Positions 33,662 through 43,284 of a stretch of 64,000 nucleotides of DNA are shown piece by piece (position 1 is the stretch's first letter; every line of letters begins with the position of its first letter). Below the pieces are notes generated by a model that did not search any database, had not been told where the DNA came from, and was given only the letters and a program-made list of their open reading frames with translations. A program made the translations under genes and the position numbers. The DNA is taken from contig CAXXCR010000012.1 of the NCBI GenBank assembly GCA_963668015.2, positions 186,001 through 250,000 of the forward strand. Direction: 5' to 3'. This DNA is from Ilyobacter_A sp963668015 (GTDB lineage: Bacteria; Fusobacteriota; Fusobacteriia; Fusobacteriales; Fusobacteriaceae).

Positions 33662-36496
33662 ATGTTGGATAAAATAGTTATAAAAGGTGCCAGAGAACAT
33701 AATTTAAAAAATATAAATTTAGAAATTCCGAAAAATAAATTTATCGTAATAACCGGCGTGAGTGGGAGCGGAAAATCAAGCCTTGCCTTCGATACGCTTT
33801 ATTCTGAAGGGCAAAGGCGTTATGTTGAGAGCCTATCGGCCTACGCCAGGCAGTTTATAGGGCAGATGAACAAGCCGGATGTGGACAGCATAGAGGGACT
33901 GTCTCCTGCGATCTCAATAGAACAAAAGACCACCAGTAAAAATCCAAGGTCGACAGTGGGGACGATAACGGAGATTTACGATTATATGAGGCTTCTTTTC
34001 GCACATATAGGTACAGCCCACTGTCCTGTATGTGGCAGGGTTGTGGAAAAGCAGAGTATACAGGAGATAGTGGAAGGCGTGCTGGAAAACTTTGAAGACG
34101 GCGACAAGCTTATGGTGCTTTCCCCGGTTGTAAAAGGGAAAAAGGGAACCCACAAAAATCTTTTTATAAATCTTTTAAAAAAGGGGTTTGTAAGGGCAAG
34201 AGTCAACGGAGAGATACTCTATTTAGAAGATGAGATAGAGCTAAACAAGAATAAAAAGCATAATATAGAAGTGGTAGTGGATAGACTTGTACTGAAAAAA
34301 GAAGATAAGGATTTCCAGGCTAGATTTACAGAGTCTGTTGAGAGTGCAGCCATACTTTCAGATGGAAGGGTAATGATAGATAGAAATGGTTCTGATTACT
34401 CATATAGCGAGAACTTTGCCTGTCCAGACCATGATGTGGACTTTCCAGATGTAAACCCTAGGTTGTTTTCATTTAACGCTCCTTATGGTGCCTGTGATGA
34501 GTGCAACGGTATAGGTAAAAAACTGGAGATAGACGAAAGCAGACTTGTAATAGATGAAAAACTTTCAATAAGAGATGGAGCACTTTATATACCTGGAGGT
34601 AGTACAAAGAGAGGGTATGTCTGGAATATTTTTGAATCAATGGCAAAGGCTTTTGGTATAGATATGGACATTCCGTTTAAAGAGATAGATGAACAGAAAA
34701 AACAGGTGATATTTTATGGATCTGGAGGTAGAAGATTCAGGGTAGATTATAGGGGAAGAGATTTTTCATATAACGGAATGAAGGAATTTGAAGGCATAGT
34801 TAGAAATTTGGAAAGAAGGTATTATGAGACAAATTCCGAGTCTATGAAAGATGAGATAGAAAACAAGTATATGGTGGAAAGGGTATGTAAGGTATGCAGC
34901 GGTAGAAGACTGAAGCCCGAGGTTTTGGCCATATCTGTAAACAGTATGAATATAATGGATATATGTTTTTTAAGTATCAAAGAAGCTCTGAAATTTTTCA
35001 GCAACTTAGAACTCACTGAAAAACAAGAATTTATAGCCAAGGATATCTTAAAAGAGATAAAGGAAAGGCTTTCCTTTATGATAAATGTAGGCTTAGACTA
35101 CCTTACACTCTCTCGAGAGACAAAGACCCTTTCTGGTGGAGAGAGCCAAAGAATAAGGCTGGCTACGCAGATAGGTTCGGGATTAACCGGGGTATTATAT
35201 GTATTAGATGAACCTAGTATAGGTCTACACCAAAGAGATAATGATAAACTGCTTACAACACTAAACAGATTGAAAAAACTGGGGAACACACTTATAGTTG
35301 TGGAGCATGATGAAGACACTATGCTACAGGCAGACTACTTGCTAGACTTAGGGCCTGGAGCAGGTAGATTTGGAGGGGATATAGTTGCCTTTGGAACTCC
35401 AAAACAGGTAATGAGAAAAAAAGGGTCTATAACTGGAAAATTTTTAAAGGGAGAAATGTTTATAAGTGTACCTGAAAACAGGAGGGACATAAAAACCCAT
35501 TTGACACTGAAGGGAGCCCAGGGGAATAATTTAAAAAAGATAGATGTTAAGATTCCTTTGGGAGTAATGACGGTGGTTACAGGGGTAAGCGGCAGCGGCA
35601 AATCAAGTCTTATAAGCCAGACTCTCTACCCTATACTGTTCAATAAGTTGAATAAGGGAAAACTCTATCCTTTGGAGAATAAAGGTTTGGACGGCATAGA
35701 AAACTTGGATAAGGTTATAGAGATAGACCAGAGTCCTATAGGCAGAACTCCCAGGTCAAATCCGGCAACTTATACTAAGATGTTTGATGATATAAGAGAG
35801 TTATTTGCAGCCACAAAGGAAGCCAAAATAAAGGGATATAAGAAGGGAAGATTTTCTTTTAATGTAAAAGGCGGCAGATGTGAAGTTTGCCAGGGTGCAG
35901 GAATAATAAAAATCGAGATGAACTTTTTGCCAGATGTGTATGTTGAATGTGAGGTGTGCAAGGGGAAAAGGTATAACAAAGAAACTCTTGAGGTTCACTA
36001 TAAAGGCAAGAATGTATCAGAAGTTCTGGATATGAGTGTAGGGGAAGCATATGATTTCTTCAAGGCTATTCCTTCACTTGAGAGAAGATTAAAGGTTCTA
36101 ATTGATGTGGGTCTGGACTATATAAAGCTTGGACAGCCTGCAACTACCCTTTCGGGTGGTGAAGCTCAAAGGATAAAATTGGCTACAGAGTTAGCTAAAA
36201 TGTCTAGAGGGCACACCATATATATTCTTGATGAACCGACTACCGGTCTACATTTCGAGGACATAAGGAAGCTCTTAGAGGTTCTGAATAGGCTGGTTGA
36301 AAAAGGCAACTCCGTACTGATAATTGAGCACAACCTGGATGTGATAAAAACAGCTGACTACATAATAGATGTGGGGCCTGAAGGTGGAGACGGCGGTGGT
36401 CAGATAATTGCCAGCGGGACACCTGAACAGATAGCAGAGGAAAAAATATCTTATACTGGGTATTATTTGAAGAAAGCTTTGGAGAGAAAAATATAA
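33662..36496 (+). CDS. uvrA: Excinuclease ABC subunit A
   Basis: UvrA is the damage-recognising ATPase of nucleotide excision repair. The 944-residue protein has the doubled ABC layout. The first half has GVSGSGKSSLAFDTLY (Walker A, about 30), then zinc-finger cysteines including CPVCGRVVEK. The SLSGGESQRIRLATQIGSGL-type signature follows, with a KTLSGGE start. The second half repeats these: GVSGSGKSSLISQTLYP, GRCEVCQGAGII and YVECEVCKGKRYN zinc module, TTLSGGEAQRIKLATEL, and IYILDEPTTGLH. GGGGG precedes the ATG. murI follows closely. Confidence 0.98.
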   Translation: MLDKIVIKGAREHNLKNINLEIPKNKFIVITGVSGSGKSSLAFDTLYSEGQRRYVESLSAYARQFIGQMNKPDVDSIEGLSPAISIEQKTTSKNPRSTVGTITEIYDYMRLLFAHIGTAHCPVCGRVVEKQSIQEIVEGVLENFEDGDKLMVLSPVVKGKKGTHKNLFINLLKKGFVRARVNGEILYLEDEIELNKNKKHNIEVVVDRLVLKKEDKDFQARFTESVESAAILSDGRVMIDRNGSDYSYSENFACPDHDVDFPDVNPRLFSFNAPYGACDECNGIGKKLEIDESRLVIDEKLSIRDGALYIPGGSTKRGYVWNIFESMAKAFGIDMDIPFKEIDEQKKQVIFYGSGGRRFRVDYRGRDFSYNGMKEFEGIVRNLERRYYETNSESMKDEIENKYMVERVCKVCSGRRLKPEVLAISVNSMNIMDICFLSIKEALKFFSNLELTEKQEFIAKDILKEIKERLSFMINVGLDYLTLSRETKTLSGGESQRIRLATQIGSGLTGVLYVLDEPSIGLHQRDNDKLLTTLNRLKKLGNTLIVVEHDEDTMLQADYLLDLGPGAGRFGGDIVAFGTPKQVMRKKGSITGKFLKGEMFISVPENRRDIKTHLTLKGAQGNNLKKIDVKIPLGVMTVVTGVSGSGKSSLISQTLYPILFNKLNKGKLYPLENKGLDGIENLDKVIEIDQSPIGRTPRSNPATYTKMFDDIRELFAATKEAKIKGYKKGRFSFNVKGGRCEVCQGAGIIKIEMNFLPDVYVECEVCKGKRYNKETLEVHYKGKNVSEVLDMSVGEAYDFFKAIPSLERRLKVLIDVGLDYIKLGQPATTLSGGEAQRIKLATELAKMSRGHTIYILDEPTTGLHFEDIRKLLEVLNRLVEKGNSVLIIEHNLDVIKTADYIIDVGPEGGDGGGQIIASGTPEQIAEEKISYTGYYLKKALERKI

Positions 36497-36510
36497 ATTT
36501 AAATATTGAA

Positions 36511-37335
36511 GTGAAAGTGGTGATTAAAATAGATAATAGGGCTATAGGAGTTTTTGATTCTGGCCTTGGCGGCCTCACTGTAGTAAAAGAACTTAGAAGA
36601 TTGCTCCCAAATGAAAATATAGTTTACTTTGGCGATACTGCCAGGGTACCTTACGGGGCCAAATCTAAAACGGTTATTTTGAGATATTCAAAACAGATAT
36701 CCAAATTTTTGATTACAAAGAATGTTAAAATGGTGGTAGTGGCTTGCAATACTGCAAGTTCTCTTGCCTTAGAAGAACTGAAAAATGAGCTGGATATACC
36801 GGTTGTGGGAGTTATAAAGGCAGGAAGCAGGAGGGCTGCAACATCCACTAAAAATAATATAGTGGGTGTAATAGGTACAAAAAAAACAGTATCCAGCGAG
36901 GTTTACCTCAGGGAGATAAAAAGCATAAATCCAGATATAACCGTGAGGCAGAAAGCCTGCCCGCTGTTCGTTCCGTTGGTGGAAGAGGGACTGGAGAATG
37001 ATATAATAACAGAAGAGATGGCTGAAAGGTATCTTCTAGAGGTAAGGGATGAAATTGATACTTTGGTCTTAGGATGTACCCACTATCCCCTTTTGAAGAA
37101 TGTGATAAAAAGAGTCGTCACTGAACACAATATAAATCTTATAAATCCAGCTGAGGAAACGGCCATTGATGTAATGTACACCTTAAGCGAATTAAACCTT
37201 CTCGGCGGGGAAGAAAAAAAAGGGGAGACAGAGTTTTATGTGAGTGATTCGCCAAATGATTTTGAAAAGCTTGGTGGGATATTTTTGAATGCCTCCCTGA
37301 ATAATGTTGAAATGGTTGACATAGAAAAATATTAA
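36511..37335 (+). CDS. murI: Glutamate racemase
   Basis: MurI makes D-glutamate for peptidoglycan. The ~274-residue protein has the two catalytic cysteine regions: VVVACNTASSLAL (first Cys) and LVLGCTHYPLL (second Cys), with the opening RAIGVFDSGLGGLTVV and FGDTARVPYGAKS. The start is uncertain: GTG codons at 36511, 36517 and 36520 are all in frame, and no classical ribosome site decides between them; GAAGTG or GTGG-type sequences could serve. ruvA follows 10 bases after the stop. Confidence 0.93.
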   Translation: MKVVIKIDNRAIGVFDSGLGGLTVVKELRRLLPNENIVYFGDTARVPYGAKSKTVILRYSKQISKFLITKNVKMVVVACNTASSLALEELKNELDIPVVGVIKAGSRRAATSTKNNIVGVIGTKKTVSSEVYLREIKSINPDITVRQKACPLFVPLVEEGLENDIITEEMAERYLLEVRDEIDTLVLGCTHYPLLKNVIKRVVTEHNINLINPAEETAIDVMYTLSELNLLGGEEKKGETEFYVSDSPNDFEKLGGIFLNASLNNVEMVDIEKY

Positions 37336-37345
37336 GGAGATTGAT

Positions 37346-37945
37346 ATGTTTGAATATATAAAAGGTATACTGGAAGTGAAAAAGCCCGAGTATGTATCCT
37401 TGGACGTCAACGGAGTGGGGTATAAAATATATATATCATTAAAGACATATGACAAGCTTAAACTAGGTACGGAAGAGAAGCTTTGCATATACACTTATGT
37501 AAAAGAGGACACTTTTAAACTGATAGGTTTTTATGACGAAAGGGAAAGGGATATGTTTCAGCTGCTTTTAAATGTCAATGGGATAGGTATAAGCTTGGCA
37601 CTGGCAATTCTGTCTACCTTTGATGTTTCTGATTTGAAGAAGGCCATTTTGGAAAACGATATAAACCTTCTGATAAAGGTGCCCAAGCTCGGAAAAAAGA
37701 AAGCTGAAAAGCTTATAGTGGATCTTAGAGACAAGGTCGGGACATTGAGTATTTTCGACACAGTAGATGCTGGCGATACCAAAGAAAAGCTTAAACTGGA
37801 AGAGGATCTTTACCTTGCACTTGAAGCTTTGGGGTACAGTAAGAGGGATATATCAATGATAGTAAAGAAAGAGGATATTGAAAGATATACTGATATAGAA
37901 GAGGCTGTAAAAGATGTTTTGAAAAAAATACAGATTATGAAGTAG
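37346..37945 (+). CDS. ruvA: Holliday junction branch migration protein RuvA
   Basis: RuvA binds four-way junctions and loads the RuvB motor. The 199-residue protein has an N-terminal OB-fold (MFEYIKGILEVKKPEYVSLDVNG), followed by two helix-hairpin-helix motifs, LLNVNGIGISLALAIL (about 73-88) and LLIKVPKLGKKKAEKLIVDL (about 107-126), and the C-terminal helical domain that contacts RuvB (LALEALGYSKRDISMIV). AAGGAG precedes the ATG. RuvB is not in the window, and the RuvX-like gene at the left edge is unrelated. Confidence 0.96.
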   Translation: MFEYIKGILEVKKPEYVSLDVNGVGYKIYISLKTYDKLKLGTEEKLCIYTYVKEDTFKLIGFYDERERDMFQLLLNVNGIGISLALAILSTFDVSDLKKAILENDINLLIKVPKLGKKKAEKLIVDLRDKVGTLSIFDTVDAGDTKEKLKLEEDLYLALEALGYSKRDISMIVKKEDIERYTDIEEAVKDVLKKIQIMK

Positions 37946-37970
37946 AGCTTGTACCATGGCTCTATTTTTA
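37943..37970 (+). terminator. Terminator after ruvA
   Basis: AGAGC and GCTCT pair around a ten-base loop followed by ATTTTTAT, overlapping the ruvA stop. Confidence 0.65.
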
Positions 37971-38037
37971 TACGTAGGAAATATTATATATTGTTTGTAT
38001 ATATTTATGAAGAATAACGTTGAGGTAGGTGATTTAA

Positions 38038-38556
38038 ATGCAGGATAAAAAAAGGGGGGTCACCCTATTAGAACTTATGATAGTTGTGGCAATAATAGCA
38101 ATACTTGTTGGAATGGCTATGTTGGCCGCAAACAACAGGCATGAAAAAAATGAATACTTGCGTATGAAAACCAAGATACCTGAGTTTTTCAGGGTAATTG
38201 CGGACAAATCTTTTGAAGAGGGGAAAAGCTATAATATATATGTGACTCTTCCTTCTAAGATGGAGATATATGATGGCTCAACAAGTCCGGCGGCTTTAGA
38301 GGAAAAACTGGATCTGTCTCAAGCTCTGGAATATAAAATGAGTACTTCGGATTCTGCATTTAACACAACAGTTACAGGGAATTTGAATCAAAATTTTTCC
38401 ATCTATATTTTTAATAAGGACGAGGACCCACTTTACAGAATAGCAATGTACGCTACTAGACCGTATGTAAGGTATCTTCAGGTCAATACATACAAACCGA
38501 AATCTACTGCTACTAAAGACAATTATTTAGTTAATGATAATTGGATAAAAGAATAG
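38038..38556 (+). CDS. Type IV pilin-like / pseudopilin protein
   Basis: The 172-residue protein has a class III prepilin signal: a short basic leader (MQDKKRG), then VTLLELMIVVAIIAILVG, with cleavage expected after Gly7 and Glu12 at mature position +5. The remaining ~140 residues form a soluble, beta-prone head without obvious disulfide cysteines. Such proteins build type IV pili, type II secretion or DNA-uptake pseudopili. Its neighbour is comEC, the DNA-uptake channel, which favours a role in natural transformation. GAGGTAGGTGAT precedes the ATG. A terminator follows. Confidence 0.85.
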   Translation: MQDKKRGVTLLELMIVVAIIAILVGMAMLAANNRHEKNEYLRMKTKIPEFFRVIADKSFEEGKSYNIYVTLPSKMEIYDGSTSPAALEEKLDLSQALEYKMSTSDSAFNTTVTGNLNQNFSIYIFNKDEDPLYRIAMYATRPYVRYLQVNTYKPKSTATKDNYLVNDNWIKE

Positions 38557-38563
38557 AGTTCAA

Positions 38564-38590
38564 TGGGGGGATTTGAATCCCCCGTTTTTA
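38564..38590 (+). terminator. Terminator after the pseudopilin gene
   Basis: GGGGGATT and AATCCCCC pair around a TG loop, followed by GTTTTTA. Read-through would be needed for co-transcription with comEC. Confidence 0.8.
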
Positions 38591-38608
38591 AATTGGAAGG
38601 TGAAAACA

Positions 38609-40312
38609 GTGGAGTCTATATATTTATTGTTTTTTACAAGTTTTTTATTTTTTTTATGTACAGTTATATTTGAGATGCCTGCAGTTTTTGTGCTTTTACT
38701 CTTTCTTTTCTCAAGTTTCTTCATCCTTGCTGTGTGGAGAGATGATAAAAAAATATTTTTACTCATCTGCAGTGCTGTTTTATTTTTTGCTTTTAGGTAT
38801 GAGACTGCAGTATACAGGGGTAAAATTGAATACGGAGGCAGGCATAAATTTGTAGTATATCAAAGTGACGGCAGTTCTAAGATTGTGAAGGTGGACGGGA
38901 AATACATTAAAAAGCCTGTGTATGCAAGTCTGGATGGAGAAAATTTAGACAGCGGGATTTATGAAGTATACGGTAAAATAACGAAAGTAAAAAATATAGA
39001 TAAGTTTTTGTATTTAGATATTGATGCAGATGGAATTTACAGGGGAAGCTTTGATAGGTATAGGAGAGCTTTATCAGAAAAGATAGACAATATTACCTGG
39101 ACTTACCCGAGGGAGTTTAAGGGATTTTTAAAAGCAATACTGCTGGGGAACAAAGATGGAATAGATGAGGATATGAAGGAAAGATTTTCTTATACCGGGA
39201 CAGCCCATTTAATAGTTATTTCCGGACTTCACATAGGAATGATTACAGCTATTTGCATATTTATTCTAAACTTTTTAAAAATACCATATCAAGCAAGATA
39301 TCTTCTATCCGCTTTATTTCTGAGCTTCTACTGTTTTTCTATAGGATTTTCCCCCTCTACTATGAGGGCTTATATAATGGGGATTATATATTTGTTTTCT
39401 AAAATATTTTATGAAGAATCAGACCTAAAAAAATCATTATGTCTTGCTTTTATAGTTTCCAACTGTATAAATCCAACTGTTATTAGCTCAGTTTCATTTC
39501 AGCTTTCGTATATGGCACTGTTTGCTATAGCATTTGTTTTTCCAAGTTTGAAATTGTATGTAGAAAAAAACAGTTGTCTGAAAAATATAAGCGATAATAA
39601 ATTTATTAAAATAGTATTGGATTTAATGCTGCTGAGCCTTTCAATACAGCTAAGCTTAACGCCGATATTTTTATACCATTTCAGGACTCTCCCGCTGCTG
39701 TCATTTTTAATAAATGTTTTGGCAGTTCCACTGGGAAGCTTGGTGGTGCAGGCTTCTTTTTTAGCACTGCTGTTGTCTTTTCTAGGTGTGGGACAGTTTT
39801 TGATTCCGCTTGTGTACTTTGGCTACAGGCTGCTGATTTTATTTATAGATGCGTCTTCAAAACTACCTCTTCTAAGCCTGGATTTTTATACAAAGATATC
39901 TCCTTTTTTATTTGTATACCTCTACTTATGCCTACTGCTTGCAGTATTTTATGGACTCAGATCAAAGTACATTATAGTAGGATCTGTTTTTATAGGAGTA
40001 CTGCTGATTAATTTAAATCTGAGCAGCGGTAAAGCTATGCTTAGCTTTAATGGCAATGAGTATATAGGGAATGAAGACAAAATTTTAATATTGAACAATG
40101 CCCTGAGAAAAAAGGATATATGGTTATTGAAAGACAACAGGGTCGGCGAGGTGGATCTTATAATAAGCAGGTCCAATGTTGATGATGAAGTTATAAAAGC
40201 ATTTAAAGTGATACGCTCATTAAAGCTTAATAACGGGGAAACAGTGAGGTATAGAGATTATGTTTTTAAAAATACAAAGGACAGGATAAGTATAGAAGGG
40301 CAGATTTATTGA
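38609..40312 (+). CDS. ComEC/Rec2-type DNA uptake channel, without lactamase domain
   Basis: ComEC forms the inner-membrane channel for single-stranded DNA during transformation. The ~567-residue protein has a short N-terminal membrane segment, an OB-like soluble part with LGNKDGIDEDMKERFSYTGTAHLIVISGLHIGM (about 160-210), the Competence-domain hallmark, then many helices with FSPSTMRAYIMG. The usual C-terminal metallo-beta-lactamase domain is missing; the protein ends in ~90 soluble residues without HXHXDH. I chose GTG 38609, which has GGAAGGTGA upstream. A longer frame from TTG 38573 lies in the terminator. Confidence 0.85.
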   Translation: MESIYLLFFTSFLFFLCTVIFEMPAVFVLLLFLFSSFFILAVWRDDKKIFLLICSAVLFFAFRYETAVYRGKIEYGGRHKFVVYQSDGSSKIVKVDGKYIKKPVYASLDGENLDSGIYEVYGKITKVKNIDKFLYLDIDADGIYRGSFDRYRRALSEKIDNITWTYPREFKGFLKAILLGNKDGIDEDMKERFSYTGTAHLIVISGLHIGMITAICIFILNFLKIPYQARYLLSALFLSFYCFSIGFSPSTMRAYIMGIIYLFSKIFYEESDLKKSLCLAFIVSNCINPTVISSVSFQLSYMALFAIAFVFPSLKLYVEKNSCLKNISDNKFIKIVLDLMLLSLSIQLSLTPIFLYHFRTLPLLSFLINVLAVPLGSLVVQASFLALLLSFLGVGQFLIPLVYFGYRLLILFIDASSKLPLLSLDFYTKISPFLFVYLYLCLLLAVFYGLRSKYIIVGSVFIGVLLINLNLSSGKAMLSFNGNEYIGNEDKILILNNALRKKDIWLLKDNRVGEVDLIISRSNVDDEVIKAFKVIRSLKLNNGETVRYRDYVFKNTKDRISIEGQIY

Positions 40313-40333
40313 AAAAAAGATTTAAATGTGTTA

Positions 40334-40342
40334 TGTTATACT
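40334..40342 (+). promoter_or_regulatory. Extended -10 promoter for the M50 protease gene
   Basis: TGTTATACT is an extended -10 element 26 bases before the ATG. The -35 region is unclear. Confidence 0.4.
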
Positions 40343-40368
40343 AAACTCTATATAGCAGGTGGTGTATT

Positions 40369-41100
40369 ATGAGAAGATTTTGGGAAGAGTTCAAATATTT
40401 AAATAGGGATATGCCAAAAACAACCAAATATATTTTGTGGGTTTTGGGTGGGTTATTTATGGCAAATGCTGCCAAAACAGTGGCATTCAATCCGGCGATA
40501 CTGCTGATAATAGCGGTACTGCTTATTTCTGTTGTGCTGCACGAGGTATCGCACGGTTATGTGGCTTATCTTTTTGGTGACAATACCGCCAAAAACCAGG
40601 GTCGTCTGACGCTGAATCCGATAAAGCATATGGACATGTTTGGAACCCTGCTGCCGCTATTTCTGATACTGACAGGGTCGACATTTATAATAGGGTGGGC
40701 AAAACCGGTACCGGTTTCATTTGACCTGCTAAGAAGAAGAAAAAATGCTGTTTTCTTTGTATCCATAGCAGGGGTCACAATGAATTTTATATTGGCGTTT
40801 ATAGGGGCAAGCATAATAAAATTTTTCCCGAATTTTGTATATGCAGATCCATATGCCTACACTGTGGTGAACTACCTTATAAGGATAAACCTGATTAATT
40901 TAATACCCATACCGCCACTTGACGGATCAAAGGTTGTGTGGAGTCTGGGGTCTGCCGGAGTTAAAAGTTTTATGGAAGATATGGAGAGCTACGGCTTGAT
41001 AATAATATTTTTACTTTTATTCACAGGGTACCTGTGGAGGATTATACTGCCAGTATTCAATTTTTTAATTAATTTACTGGATATGTATATAAAGCTTTAA
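40369..41100 (+). CDS. Site-2-protease-like M50 metalloprotease
   Basis: This 243-residue integral membrane protein carries the zinc motif HEVSHGYVAYLFGD (HEXXH, about residues 59-63) in the second membrane segment and a later NLIPIPPLDGSKV, the NPXPXLDG-like third-ligand motif. These define the M50 site-2 protease family, here the compact group without PDZ or CBS domains (YwhC/FpvI type). GCTAFYLFGD-type residues and GRLTLNPIKHMDMFGTLLPLF after the motif are also typical. Substrates are unknown. GCAGGTGG precedes the ATG. Confidence 0.9.
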   Translation: MRRFWEEFKYLNRDMPKTTKYILWVLGGLFMANAAKTVAFNPAILLIIAVLLISVVLHEVSHGYVAYLFGDNTAKNQGRLTLNPIKHMDMFGTLLPLFLILTGSTFIIGWAKPVPVSFDLLRRRKNAVFFVSIAGVTMNFILAFIGASIIKFFPNFVYADPYAYTVVNYLIRINLINLIPIPPLDGSKVVWSLGSAGVKSFMEDMESYGLIIIFLLLFTGYLWRIILPVFNFLINLLDMYIKL

Positions 41101-41149
41101 AGAATGGAAATAAATATGCCTGAAGCAAAATAACATAGAGGAGCGAACA

Positions 41150-41722
41150 ATGAAGACGGTGTCAAAAGAGTGTTTTATTGAATTTGAAGAAAAAAAATCC
41201 AGATTTATTGGTTATATAAAACCGGTTCAGACTAAAAGTGAAGCGGAGGAGTTTATAAGATACATAAAGGTGAAGCATGCAGATGCAGTGCACAACTGTT
41301 CTGCTTATAAGGTTGGAGAAGATGGGCAGGAGTACTATAAAGTTGATGATGACGGGGAGCCCAGCGGAACGGCAGGCAAGCCAATGGGAGAGATATTTAC
41401 CCTTTTAGGTGTAGAGAACTTAGTTGTTGTAGCCACACGTTACTTTGGGGGAATAAAGCTTGGTGCAGGAGGACTTATAAGGGCGTACGCCAAAACTGCT
41501 AAACTGGCTATCCAGGAAGCTGGAATAGTAAACTATGTGGAAAAGAAAAATTTTGTAATAGACTTCCCGTATGCAGTTGTTTCAGAGGTGGATAAAATAT
41601 TGACTCGGGATGGTGTAAATGTTCTGAGCAAGGAATACGGTGAAAGCGTCACATACAGACTTGAAGCTCCAGAAGAAGTAAGAGATGATTTGGGTGAATT
41701 GAGAGATGTAATAATAATTTAA
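41150..41722 (+). CDS. YigZ/IMPACT family protein
   Basis: The 190-residue protein has the two-domain YigZ layout. The N-terminal UPF0029 (IMPACT) domain has FEEKKSRFIGYIKPV, ADAVHNCSAYKVG, DDDGEPSGTAGKPM and VATRYFGGIKLGAGGLIRAYA, all highly conserved. A C-terminal ferredoxin-like domain (about 135-190) follows. The family resembles the eukaryotic regulator of Gcn2, and a role in translation or nucleic-acid binding is suspected. GGAGCGA precedes the ATG. The terminator directly after overlaps the stop. Confidence 0.92.
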   Translation: MKTVSKECFIEFEEKKSRFIGYIKPVQTKSEAEEFIRYIKVKHADAVHNCSAYKVGEDGQEYYKVDDDGEPSGTAGKPMGEIFTLLGVENLVVVATRYFGGIKLGAGGLIRAYAKTAKLAIQEAGIVNYVEKKNFVIDFPYAVVSEVDKILTRDGVNVLSKEYGESVTYRLEAPEEVRDDLGELRDVIII

Positions 41723-41746
41723 GGGACAGCGTCAGCTGTCCCTTTT
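41721..41746. terminator. Convergent terminator
   Basis: AAGGGACAGC and GCTGTCCCTT pair around GTCA with T's following. It ends yigZ and also contains the last codons of the minus-strand membrane gene. Confidence 0.85.
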
Positions 41747-42410
41747 ATATATTGAAAACGGCATGTACATCAATAAAAATAAAATGAAAGTAAATATGTC
41801 AAAGTAGATTATATAGACAGGCCACTCGCCCAAAAATGAAAATGTATCGCCTAATGGCGGCTCTGACAAATACATAAAATTTGTATCGAGTAAAAAATTG
41901 ATAGGAAGCACCAGGGATAAAATCACATTAAGCAGTATAAACGAACTTACACAGTCTCTAAATCTTGGCCTGAAAGAAAAATATTTTATGGAGTACAGTA
42001 CGCCGGCCAGCAGAACAAAGTGACTGAAGAAAAATGATATATTCAGGGGATCCGGAAAGCTTTCGGTAAGATCAGGCAGCAATATGGCTGCAATTGCCCC
42101 CACGCTCCAGAAATATGAAAAACCTGAAAATAGTGTAACTTTGTTTAATTAACATTATACCCACCAGAAAGAGGGTGTAGTTGCATATGTGAAGCGGTAG
42201 AAGATGCTTCAATGGAACCCCAAGATAGAAGTACTTGTACAGGTATTCAAGGAGTTTTGTGCATATGAGTGCATAGCCTAATAGTACTGCAAACTTTTTT
42301 TTGTTTAATTTTTTTGAAAAATTGGGAACATATAAAATTATACCTGTAAAAACCAGATAAAACCCCATAATTATAAAATGCTCTTTTCCAAATATTTTAA
42401 AATTGTTCAT
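41732..42410 (-). pseudogene. YwaF/TIGR02206-type integral membrane protein, frameshifted
   Basis: The N-terminal half (from ATG 42410: NNFKIFGKEHFIIMGFYLVF, then LLPLHICNYTLFLVGIML) and the C-terminal half (FSGFSYFWSVGAIAAILLPDL to the end at 41732) lie in different frames but make one ~225-residue protein with six to seven helices. The combination HICNYTLF...SYFW..GA..A.L.PDL is typical of the TIGR02206 family (YwaF). The frames switch near 42145-42155, in an AATTAA stretch. It may be a true mutation or a sequencing error. Function of the family is unknown. Confidence 0.75.
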
Positions 42411-42418
42411 CGAGACAC

Positions 42419-43192
42419 CTACTTATGGAAACCAAGATCGGCTGGATTGATATCACCGGATACATGCTCAATCTTACCGCCTAAATCTTCAAACTGCTTT
42501 CTGAGTTTCGCCACCATATCTGCCAGGTCAACAGTATCTTTGTTGACTTGATCTCTCTTTATTATACCCTTTGACCAAAAATATATTACTAGGTTGCTGT
42601 CGCCAAAAATTTTATATATACCATTTTTCATGGCAATTTTAAGAGCGATATAAATTCCTAAGAGTTCTCCGAAGTTATTTGTGCTTCCATCCTTTGTGAG
42701 GTAATTTCCGAACTGATTTATTTTATCAGGAGCTAGAAGTTCATCTAGCAAGCTTTTCCCGGATTTATCGGTAACCCTTACCTCTACTCCTATACCCCTG
42801 CCTGTGCCTGCATCAAAATATATGCCGTCTTCTAAGCTCTGCTGCATCTCACTCTTAGAAATGTATTTTCCCCCCTCATCAAGCCATTTCTTGGCTTCGG
42901 AAGAATTTGAAAAAGATTTATATCTAGATTTTTTCCCGGCTATGATATTTTTGCACTCATCCCAAGAATTAACTATGCCCCTTTCTTTTCCATTTATTAA
43001 GTAAGCATATACTTTTTTTGATTTACTAGGAGTCTTGTATCCGTCTTTAAGCCAAAGCTCTGCCTCCGTTTTTGTCTTGAATGACTTGTATTTTGCAGAC
43101 TTACCTTTGACAAGTTTTTCGCACTCTGCCCAAGAGGAACAGATACCTTTTTGATTTTGTATGATATATGCATAAAATTTTTGCTGTTTCAT
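42419..43192 (-). CDS. rnhA: Ribonuclease H1 with two N-terminal RNA-DNA hybrid-binding domains
   Basis: The 257-residue protein removes RNA from RNA:DNA hybrids. Residues about 3-52 and 58-112 are two copies of the viroplasmin-like hybrid-binding domain, each with YAY-I-..KGI..SW.EC...V.GK...YKSF....EA..WL. The RNase H domain follows, with the metal ligands in IYFDAGTG, NNFGELLGI, FGDSNLVIYF and NPADLGF (D-E-D-D). GGAGGATC precedes the ATG. The doubled hybrid-binding domain is less common than the single copy. Confidence 0.93.
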   Translation of the reverse strand: MKQQKFYAYIIQNQKGICSSWAECEKLVKGKSAKYKSFKTKTEAELWLKDGYKTPSKSKKVYAYLINGKERGIVNSWDECKNIIAGKKSRYKSFSNSSEAKKWLDEGGKYISKSEMQQSLEDGIYFDAGTGRGIGVEVRVTDKSGKSLLDELLAPDKINQFGNYLTKDGSTNNFGELLGIYIALKIAMKNGIYKIFGDSNLVIYFWSKGIIKRDQVNKDTVDLADMVAKLRKQFEDLGGKIEHVSGDINPADLGFHK

Positions 43193-43284
43193 AATTGATC
43201 CTCCGACTGATAATATACTTCTAATATATTATCACATATTTGTCGTATTTAAAAAGATTGATTTTAAACGTGGCAGACAAGACA

